The notes under the pieces were generated by a model. The model had not been told where the DNA came from. It saw nothing but the letters and a program-made list of their open reading frames with translations, and did not search any database. Position numbers and translations under genes: made by a program. Below, one piece after another: positions 36,806 to 46,010 of a stretch of DNA of 64,000 nucleotides (position 1 is the stretch's first letter; each line of letters begins with the position of its first letter). This stretch comes from Antedon mediterranea (taxonomy: Eukaryota; Echinodermata; Crinoidea; Comatulida; Antedonidae): the NCBI RefSeq assembly GCF_964355755.1, contig NC_092679.1:17536932-17600931 (forward strand). Direction: 5' to 3'.

Positions 36806-39242
36806 ATGTTTAGTAATCGTGGTAGAAGATCCTCAATCGTAGAACCAATGATGGAAGCTGAGGTGGTTAAAGAATTCCAGATAGATGAGTCTATAAAGTA
36901 TAATGATGCAGCTGTGGAGGCTTTTAAGGTGTGGCGAACGAAGACTGAAGCGAATAAAACAATTGCTAATGCCTCTGCAAAGAAAGGCATTTTGAATCGG
37001 ATAGCTGGAAGTTTCAAGAAGAGCAATGACAACCGGGAAGAACGGGAGTTCATGGCAAAACAAATGGAACTATCTGTAATCTACGCAACGATTTGGGAAA
37101 GTGACTCTCTATTATCGACTATACCTTACATGCCACTTAAGCTGGCCTTTGTCTGTGCATTTTTAAACATAATTTTACCTGGGATTGGTAAGTTTATTCT
37201 AGAGTATAAGGTTTATTCTGTATAGTATGATGTGTAGTGTTTCTCTTTCGTATCATACATTTATTTATTCTATTAGATATTGTTAAAACATTGAAATGAA
37301 TTATCTTCGAACTATTATAGTTTAGGATTTTTAACTGAAACTGCGAGCAGCGACAAGGTTGCTTGTTAGCCGGATTATGATATTATAATAATAATAATAA
37401 TATTTATTCGGCATCATCAAGCATAATCTTATTAATCGCCAGGAGCTGCAATCAACAGAATTAACTACTCTTGCTCCAACGAAATACAACAATAATTTAT
37501 AAACAAAGTTAGCAAGTTAGTTAAAATGACATAAAAACAAAAACTAAACTAAATATACAAAAGATTATACATGATTTAGGCATACATTAAAAATGAAAAT
37601 ATAAAATAAAAGGGTATATTGTCAAAGTTAGTATGATGAAATCAGGTGATCAAATTTGAGCTTTAAAGTTAGTGAACAAAATGCAATTTTTAATATATCT
37701 TCTGGGATCATTTTTCCATAGTCTAGAAAAAATTACAAAAGAGAAGTTTAGATATAGATAGGCAGAACATAGATCGTCTGGTAAATCTTTCTAGTGTAGC
37801 ACTTATGTTATGCTGTAGGCCTACTTTTAGTGTATAAAAAAGTATTTTTCTCCAGATGAAATTCCGTACTAAGTAGTTTTTAGGGATAAATTAATGTCCA
37901 TGTTATTAATTCTAATATGCATTAATTCCTTAGAAATCACAAAAAGTCTTCGGTTTTCAGATTAGGAAGTTGTATATCTAAATATCTAGACGTATCTTAA
38001 CATTTAATCCGATCTAATCAACTCATTCAGTAATTATTTTTATCCATAATTTTGTTTTTCTATTCAGGAACGTTGATTGGCGCTGTGAGTATATTTGTAT
38101 GCAGTAATCCACAAGGTTTGTCAAAACGTGAACCTGATGTTCTACAAGAGGCCTTTATAAGCAACGTGTGTGTTGGCTTATCCCAAATGTTCACAATCAC
38201 GTTTCTTCTTGTCGGCTGGATATGGAGTATCGTATGGGGTATCAATATGATACTTGTCTCCAGTAAGTGGCAATTGTTTCTATCGTAATTTCCATCACGT
38301 TATGGCGACAACCACTTTATGTCTTGTGCGGTTTATTCATACATCCAATGATACCACGTTCTCTCTTCTCTTATTACTATTTCACCCTTGTCTTGTTACT
38401 ATTTCACCCTTTTCTTGTTACTATTTCATCTTCCTATTTCACCCTTCTATTATTACTATGTCACCCTTACTTTTTTACCATTCTCTTAGTACTATTTCAC
38501 CCTTATCTTATTACTATTTCACCCTTCTCTTATTACTTTTTTACCCTTCTCTTACTACTATTTCACCCTTTTCATTACTATTTCACCCATTATTAAAACT
38601 ACTGTTTTCGCTCATTTTCTGTTCATACTTATCATTATCATTCACATCAATTGAATATTCATAATCATCGTCTTATCCATTCATAATACTCCACATTATC
38701 GTAATTAAACATTCTATAATAATCATTACATTTCAGACCAATGTCTGTCTTGTTCAATAGTCATAAAATTCAGCTGTTACCTCATATAACATTTTGTTAA
38801 TGCATGGAAATTACAATTAAGTGTATGTAAAATATTAGTAGGCCTACACTGAAAGCGTGGTTCCCACTAGAGATGCAACCCAAGAACGTAGACGCAACGA
38901 AAATGGGCTGACCAATGACAAGCAACAGTATAATATATCAATCAACGTTGCGTTACGTCCTTGCGTTGTGTCTCTAGAGGGAACCAAGCTTCTTATGCAA
39001 CAGAAATATTTGTTTTTGTTTTTTTGTTGTAAAAATCACTGTAAATATTCGTTATTATGGTTACCATTATAATACCAAAAAAATGTACGATTGATTGAAT
39101 AAAGTTCACATATTAATTACATACAATACTGTTTTTTCTATCTTTTTTTTTAGAACACCACAATAGTCTTGTTGATAGAGAAATACATCGAATTAAAGCG
39201 TTATCGTTGACAACCAAGCTGTTTGGTGTTCAAGACTTATAG
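36806..39242 (+). CDS. SPEC3/Stum-family membrane protein, gene C copy 2 (complete)
   Basis: Exons 36806-37187, 38068-38262 and 39154-39242 with phase-1 introns give 221 residues. Exon 1 lies in the duplicated block; exons 2 and 3 are in single-copy DNA. Residues 1-104 are charged and hydrophilic. Membrane segments lie at about 108-140 (across PGIG at the exon junction, then TLIGAVSIFVC) and 161-192 (SQMFTITFLLVGWIWSIVWG). The tail is KHHNSLVDREIHRIKALSL and ends FGVQDL. The N-terminus differs from A and B, but the core is close to B. If intron 2 is retained the frame ends 9 codons later (KWQLFLS). A poly(A) hexamer lies at 39419. Function is inferred from the family: cilia or mechanosensory membranes. 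Confidence 0.92.
37385..37960 (-). mobile_element. Retroelement 3' remnant at the distal duplication breakpoint
   Basis: The plus strand starts with (ATA)n and TATTTATTCGGC, the mirror image of a non-LTR 3' tail ending in (TAT)n. It continues as AT-rich 3' UTR-like sequence with TCTTCTGGGATCATTTTTCC, which resembles segments near 11040 and 47520. No intact coding was found. It lies in intron 1 of C2. Confidence 0.4.
38366..38588 (+). repeat. Pyrimidine-rich 24-bp minisatellite in C2 intron 2
   Basis: About nine imperfect units of TTCTCTTATTACTATTTCAC are followed by CC. The array starts about 100 bp after the exon 2 donor. Open frames through it reflect the periodicity only. Confidence 0.85.
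38854..38992. mobile_element. Foldback MITE, AAGCTTGGTTCCCACT family, C2 intron 2
   Basis: AAGCGTGGTTCCCACTAGAG at the left pairs with CTCTAGAGGGAACCAAGCTT at the right; GACGCAACG and TTGCGTTACGTCCTTGCG lie inside. This copy is outside the duplication. Confidence 0.8.
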
Positions 39243-39418
39243 CCTAGCTATAATAATTACATTGCCTCGACAATTAATAAGATCATAGCCTACAAACAGC
39301 TAAAAGCTGATGGTAACAGAGAAAAAAAAACTATTTATTATGTACCATAATTAATATTTGTCTGAAGTCTAAAATTATAGTAAAATATAAAAAAGTCACT
39401 AAAGAGTTATTTTATTAG

Positions 39419-39424
39419 AATAAA
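39419..39424 (+). terminator. Poly(A) signal of gene C2
   Basis: AATAAA lies 177 bp after the C2 stop, the first canonical hexamer downstream. Confidence 0.5.
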
Positions 39425-40859
39425 TCCTTCTTGGCACCAACACCCATAATATGTTATTAGGGATATTATTAGTAAATCTCTTTATATCACACTCATCTTC
39501 TCTGAATTTCGTAACCAATTGCAGGATCTTTTATTGTAGACAAATTATTTTTTTAATGAGCCGCTAAGAAGGCTTAGGCCTACTGGCCAAATTTACTGTG
39601 AAGGGCAGAGCAGAATGAGATACAACCTCTCTCCTTGATTGAAGATTCTGTAGGCCTATATTGAGTGATAATTTTTACGGATAATAGAAATTCAAACCAT
39701 CATTATCGATTTATGTTTTCATTATCGATTATTCACGAATTGAAATGTGTTTACAATGCCGTTTAACATTATGTACATTATTTACTTTTAGCGTTATTTT
39801 AAGATGTACATATAAATGATAACGCTTTATATTCGCGCGAATAGATTAGCTAAGTGGAAAGGTTTTTATCAGCCTATAGACCTATTTAATTATAGTAATT
39901 AAGCCTAGTCCCTGGCCTACTGTATATCTTATTACCAATGGTCTGTTTCAATCCTTTACACGTATTTTTTCATTATTATCGTAAGATATTGATATAGAAT
40001 TTTTAATTAAGAAATTGATTAATGTTTCTTGGCAACTTCTTTCTAGTGACATAAGTATCAGGTATTAGAGAGGGCAGCATTTAAATAATTTTCCGAGATC
40101 AACCAAGGAAGACAGACGCTCTCAGCGGCTATATTGGAGCGTGTAGTAGGCCTAACAGTGTTTGAAACCACACGATAGAGGACGACATTTATTTATAGAA
40201 TATTATTCAGTTATATTCAGAATATATTTCAGTCATGATTGATTCAAATGTCGGTTATGACGGCTAATTGGAAATCAGTTACTATAACCGCCGCCCAAAT
40301 TAATATTATTTTATGCTATGGCGAAGATGAGTCACAGCATACTTCTTAAACGGATAACATAATTAGTTGGTATGGATATAAAATTGATGGTCGAAATTGT
40401 ACATATATGAATTTGCGTTTTTTTTTTGTAATTAAGAGTTGTTATCACTACGTAAAAAGTGTTTATACACTAAACCGTCTTAGCGCAATGATGTTTCTCT
40501 CCGTGGCCCTATCTTCACAGGGACTTAGGCCCCATACCTGTATAACTTGCAAGAGTGTCTTGCAATTATCGGGTTGCATGCTACCTCCACCATAGACTGC
40601 CATAATGTTAGTCAGTCATGTCACCAGTCTAGATTTTTAGTCTAGAAACTTCGACCTCAAGTATATTACCTATGAAACGCAATGTGAACATATTCTTTTT
40701 ACCAATAATTAAGTCGAAATACACAGTAGAACCTAGGCTAACGCCACCAAAATATAACGCTTATTCGCCAATGGCAGTAATCCGCGTAAGTGCTAAAAAC
40801 TGCTCATTATTAGTATTATGACTAACGAGAAATGTTTTATAGTAATTGATATTTGAACT

Positions 40860-40980
40860 CCTGTGTTTCACCTACATTCATGTTATAGTGCCACATTCTC
40901 TGATCTTACCTTTTCATAATGTAATTTTATTTATTTTATGACAAATAAAATTTTATCTATATCTATCTATCTATCTATCT
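40860..40980 (+). mobile_element. Retroposon 3' tail with (TCTA)n microsatellite
   Basis: TTTATTTATTTTATGACAAA and AATAAAATTTTA are followed by (TCTA)n at about 40955-40980, the typical arrangement of a LINE or SINE 3' end. The 5' boundary is not defined and no coding is seen. Confidence 0.45.
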
Positions 40981-41815
40981 AAAAACAATGGTAATGATAA
41001 AAATGATAAACGTCAATCGGGCAGGACGTTACGTCGTATTTGGTCTCGCTCGTAAATATTATAGATATGATTTTCAAAAATAGAAGAGTATAGATTCCCA
41101 GTGTCTATTATTAAACAAAGTGGTTACCATGGGTCTGTAGAGGAACAATTGAATTTCATTTCAGTAAATACAAGAGATGCATTAATTTTAATTTGTGTTT
41201 TAGCATTTCCCTAAATTCAAAATAGATTTATTTATTCAAACCAATACAACAACACAATACAGTGGTTGTCTGTTGTAGTGAACAAAGATTATACCCCCCT
41301 AAGCAAAAGATATTTGAAGTGAACAATAATATTGATGGACTTGTTTAGTTACAGAATACTGTCTGGAATGAATAGGCTATAAAAACTATGAACAATTATG
41401 GTATACCAAATATAACCACGCTATCATACACACACTGCGTGAATAATAATAATAAATAATACAAGTAAATTTATTCATTCGTTGATTTCTTTCATATACA
41501 TACATCCATAGTAACATACAAACAAACAGTACAATCAGACAATCAACCAGAAAGAAATTCTTCCACAAAATTCACCCATAAAAAGTGCCCCCCCCCCCCC
41601 ACATTTTTAAAAATTAAATATTTCACTCAAAGGCTCATCGAAATGCAAAGCCTTAGTCTCGAGACCCCTTTTATAATAGGGACGTCCCTAAATAATGACC
41701 GTATTGCTAAAGCATTTCACCCTCGTCCGGTTTTGGAAACATGTTCCCTTAATTCCCCGAATAAGTCCCCCTACGGAGGGGTTCCTCTGTAATTGTAAAA
41801 GAATATTTTATTATT

Positions 41816-41966
41816 AAAGCTTTGTCTACAGTATCAAACTAGTTTGACAAAAAATGTGGCCAAATATGGTAGTGATATGCCTAAATACGGTTGTGATATG
41901 ACATCATCATGTCCATACATGGGCACATCACATTTTTTGGCACATAATGTTTGTAGACAGAGCCTA
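41816..41966. mobile_element. Foldback MITE, TCTGTCTACACTATC family, copy 7
   Basis: AAAGCTTTGTCTACAGTATC is at the left and TTTGTAGACAGAGCCTAAA at the right. CAAATATGGTAGTGATATGC and CATCATCATGTCCATACATG lie inside. This is a full-length copy of about 151 bp outside the duplication. Confidence 0.8.
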
Positions 41967-43112
41967 AAGGAGTATTGTCAGATATTCAATGATTTATATC
42001 ATAGTTGATTGATCGAATGATCATTTCACCCCTTTGATCGTTATGTATAGTGGTGACATTTTGTGGGTTTAAAGATAATTTATAGGTGTAAAACAGAGTG
42101 TTGAGACATTGTGATATTCTTATGACTGTTTAATTAAATGTTTTATTAAAACAGTATTATGAATAACATACGTTAGAATCCCTTATGTCATTAATATCTT
42201 ATTACCTGTACCTATTTCATTATCGTAGTCAAGATCATAAAAGGAAATTGCCGACCTGTCGGTCTGTGTGTCTAAGGACATAATCACTAATAATGTTAAT
42301 AAATACTATAATAATAATGATACAGACGTCCTCCTATAGAATGCTGGACGTGCTTAATATGATCTTTAATTTGGTTCATAGAGTAAATCGGTTAAAAAAG
42401 TAAATAATTTCATTTCTTGTTCATTATGTTAAAAATGTGACCTTCGCATTTCTGTTTACGTAATAATTTTCATTACTATCACTTATTAAACCTAATTAGT
42501 TGTCTGGTAAATTTACGCAAACATAATTGATTGTCGAATTAACATGACGGAGTTCATTATTCAGATAATAATCATGGTATCAGTTTCGTAATTATTTTTT
42601 AAAGGATAATTATGGTAATACTATTATGACATATCCATTATTACAAGAAAAATAATAATAATTTGATAAATAATGAGTAATTGAAAGACGAAATGATAGT
42701 CTTAAGATATTTAGTGTTATTAGCATCAACCCCAAGAATCTTCTTCATCACGATTGTTCTTTAGATCTTCTATACCCAGACGTTTTATTATTGTTATTTA
42801 TGAACTCTTACATTGTATATTATTTGGGTCAAAGGCTATATAATAAATGTTTCTTGGATATTCCAAGGAAAGGAAGTTAGAATCTGTAAGTACAGTAGGT
42901 TAATTAAATATACTGGCTTTTAACCACATGCACCCTTAACATCACTCCCCCACAGCATACCGCAACATCTCCACAGAACCTCTAATCACCCCCATAACAT
43001 TACCCTCACAGCAAGCACCCTATATAGTATACCCGCCTCCCCCTCCCCTCCCCCCAGTATCCCACCACCATACCCACATAATCCCCACAGGCTTCCTCAC
43101 CATACCCTAAAA

Positions 43113-43957
43113 CAGGCCCGTATAGCCAGGATTTTTATGGATGGGTTCGCTCGAATTTTAAAAAAATGGAGCCTTAAGTATGGTTAACTGACCAACCAAT
43201 TACGTTGTAATAACGTTAAAAAATTGGACATACTGGGACGGATGTCGTAGTTGAAATGGGGTTTGGGGTCCAGATGAATGTGATTTTTGCGACCAACCAA
43301 ACCAACAGGGGACTCCAAACTCGCTTCATCCCCACTATGGTTGAGATTAAGATGAGCAAAATTTAAATAGGGCACCTGTCGATACTCGGAAATGGCACTC
43401 TCATAATAACATTTTTTTGGGAGTCTGCAATGTTATGTTGATCGGTAACGCATAGTTTTTGTGACGGAAATGTTGGCTAATATTGTCCATAAATAATGGC
43501 TTATTGTAAAATATTCAATTAAATATTAACATCAAAACATTTGTTTCTTTTCATGAATTAATGTTTTCATTCATTAATTTAAAAACATTCAAATTAAAAT
43601 AAAAATTTATAATAATGGCTTATTGTAAAATATTCAATTAAATATTAACATCAAAACATCTGTTTCTTTTCATGAATTAATGTTTTCATTCATTAATTAG
43701 AAAAAAATTCAAATTTAAATTAATTTTGAATTTTATTAGTACAGTATCAATTTTTATATTTTAAAAATTTGAATTAACATTTTTGTTTGTTTGTTATAAT
43801 ATGCTCGAGGTTCATGGTGACGGTTTGTGATTTAAATTAAGTTTATATTTATGTAATTCATTTATTTCTTTTGATTTTTTTTTAAATTCTTTTTCTCGGA
43901 GCCTGTTAGCAAACTGCGTGCTTCGTTTGAACCCCCCACCCCCTGGCTACGGGTCTG
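43113..43957. mobile_element. 845-bp non-autonomous DNA transposon, CAGRCCCGTA ends
   Basis: Terminal inverted repeats CAGGCCCGTATAGCCAGG and CCTGGCTACGGGTCTG are flanked by a direct repeat TAAAA (43108-43112 and 43958-43962), read as a 5-bp target-site duplication. The interior holds a 119-bp tandem duplication (43492 and 43611) and no transposase-like frame. The superfamily cannot be fixed from ends this short. Confidence 0.7.
43492..43729. repeat. 119-bp tandem duplication inside the 845-bp transposon
   Basis: AATAATGGCTTATTGTAAAA starts at 43492 and at 43611. The two units stay nearly identical through TTTTCATTCATTAATT and then diverge in an AT-rich part. Confidence 0.85.
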
Positions 43958-44646
43958 TAAAACAAAGTTGTTTACTGTACTTGATGGTCAAGCTCACTCT
44001 GTAGTATCTGAAAGTTAATCAAAAGTATCCGACAACATTATAATATATAAGACAGAACCATGTTACATTTAACACAAATAAAGTTCATGAACATATTTAC
44101 ACTCTATTTTGAATGTTTACCCAAGCGACACAATATGTTTCTACTTGATACGAATATGTTAATATTTAATGATTTCCTACAAGGAAACAGTAATTGTATG
44201 AACAACATTAGCATAAGACGCACTGTGACAATTGAGTCGCATTGTATCCGTCAGCTCAAACTTTGTTTTAATGTGGCAACGGACATGTTCTATTTATAGA
44301 CAATTCCCACAGGAGCTGTTACTATTAATTAGAGGATGATTATAAAATATTGCTTTTAAAATCATAACCTAAATTATTTTGTTTTATTATTATTAGTATG
44401 TATGATTCCTTCATGTATCATTATTTTAAAAGAAAGTGTTAAATTGAAGCAATTTAAATAGATTGGCAAATTTAATCTGACAAGGAAACATAATTACGAT
44501 ATTGAGAAAATTGTCAATATAATCATACCGGTAAGTCATTTGAAAAAAGGCTGTTGCGGTAGCTTAGTTTACCGACAGTTAATATCAAACAGAATCCAAA
44601 GAGGTTAAAATGAAGGTTTAAATAATGTGCATAAGTGAACGGCCCT

Positions 44647-44780
44647 AAAGCTTGGTTCCCACGCAACGCAAGGACGTAAGCGAGTTGACCAATCACAAGC
44701 GGACAGTCTGATAATCCATCGCTTGTGATTGGTTAAATTGCTTACGTCGTTGTATTACGTCCAAGTGGGAACCAAGCTTA
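44647..44780. mobile_element. Foldback MITE, AAGCTTGGTTCCCAC family
   Basis: This is a compact 134-bp copy: AAAGCTTGGTTCCCACGCAA left, CCAAGTGGGAACCAAGCTTA right. Near-complementary GACCAATCACAAGCG and CGCTTGTGATTGGTT flank a short centre. Confidence 0.85.
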
Positions 44781-45243
44781 AACAAAATGGAGTTACTGCA
44801 GTAACTGCAGTAGAAGAATGTTTACACTAGCGAACATAACACATAATTCAAGACATCCGTTCAAAGTTCTAATAATGTTATTAGTCACAAAACTAACCGT
44901 TTTTTCACAAAACATCATGTTAATAAATAAGTTATATTACTAAATTATTTATGAATTTATTTAATGGACTCCATGAACCGATGGTTATTTAAAGAAAATG
45001 TACGTTGTATGAGGCAGTTTACCTTATATTGCGAGATTCCCGTAAACAAACAAAGGCGGGAAATATTAATGTTTTACACGTATACCAGAAAACAAACCAA
45101 ATATCATCAGATTTCCGGTGCTGTATCTAGATTCTCAGTATCATAGAAACATTTGGTAATACAGCATCACATGTATCGCCTAGTATCAAGACCATAACCC
45201 ACCTCTTACAATACACAGACACCAAATGTAAAACAGTCATATT

Positions 45244-45331
45244 ACATGGCTGCAGTCGCGTGCTCAAATTTAAGTTAGTGTTCCGACCGACCGACATAGT
45301 GAGCTGTGGAGTCGCGTTTTCACGCGACTAA
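45244..45331 (+). mobile_element. GTCGCG-hairpin element
   Basis: ACATGGCTGCAGTCGCGTGC at the left, then GTTAGTGTTCCGACCGACCG, CATAGTGAGCTGT, and the terminal hairpin GTCGCGTTTTCACGCGAC followed by TAAAAAC. Same family as 18122 (opposite orientation). Confidence 0.75.
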
Positions 45332-45867
45332 AAACAAATGATGTATTACCAAATTTTTCTATAAAATGGGAAAATGTTGTAGATTGAGATATAGCACTGA
45401 GAAAATATATATTTATAGTAGAAGTTTATTAATTATGTAGAATTATAAGTCATAATAATAAATAATATTGTAAAGGATACATGACATACATTCACAGTGG
45501 TACTCAATCACATCCAAAGCCATTAATCAATGATTAGTATCAAAAGTGCAACAATAACTTATGAAAAGAAATGATTTTGTTCAGACTACTGACTGGAATT
45601 ACATTTAATTAATTTAAGTCCATACTAATTGCTTCTACATGTATAAACCTAAACAGGGCCTACAAATTGTCTAAAACAACAGCTTCTGTGTGAAACTTCG
45701 GACTCTATCTCTCTGTCTATTTCAAAAGCCAGTCATATCCATGAAATGGTTTTGTGGCCGCCGCAATCGTTACCCTCTCCATCCTCGATCTAGTGCACCT
45801 TGCTGAGAAGGTATACAGGTACCATAGAGAAGGAGAGGTGCTTACCGTCCTAGAGCAAGCAATTACA

Positions 45868-45873
45868 TTTTAT
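45868..45873 (-). terminator. Poly(A) signal of the TMEM26-family gene
   Basis: TTTATT on the plus strand is AATAAA on the minus strand, 138 bp beyond the TMEM26 stop codon. Confidence 0.45.
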
Positions 45874-46010
45874 TAGAAATACGTGTCAATGTTTCTGTTG
45901 TTTAATGAGTTAACCCTTTAGGCTTTTATCTAAAAAAAAATCCTGGAAATTTACATTTCAATATACATTTTTACATTACACTTTCAAATTTAATTTACAC
46001 AGGGATCGTC

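Larger units (their letters stand above)
21417..37384. repeat. Tandem segmental duplication, copy 2 (15.97 kb)
   Basis: This is the second copy of 4655-21416. It lacks 799 bp present in copy 1 (6166-6964) and has TT (22928-22929) in that place. It holds SPEC3/Stum genes A2 and B2 and exon 1 of C2, which continues into single-copy DNA. The distal breakpoint abuts an (ATA)n tract at 37385, the tail of a retroelement remnant. Confidence 0.97.
39425..45860. other. Repeat-rich intergenic region between C2 and TMEM26
   Basis: No gene is recognised on either strand; the open frames are short, AT-biased and lack family motifs. The identifiable content is a retroposon tail with TCTA microsatellite (40860-40980), a foldback MITE (41816), an 845-bp transposon (43113), an AAGCTTGG MITE (44647) and a GTCGCG element (45244). 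A poly(C) run lies at 41588-41600. Confidence 0.55.

Noticed and set aside
38254-38664. 136- and 109-codon open frames in C2 intron 2
   Set aside because: They read through a pyrimidine-rich 24-bp minisatellite; the composition is Ser/Phe/Leu/Thr-repetitive.
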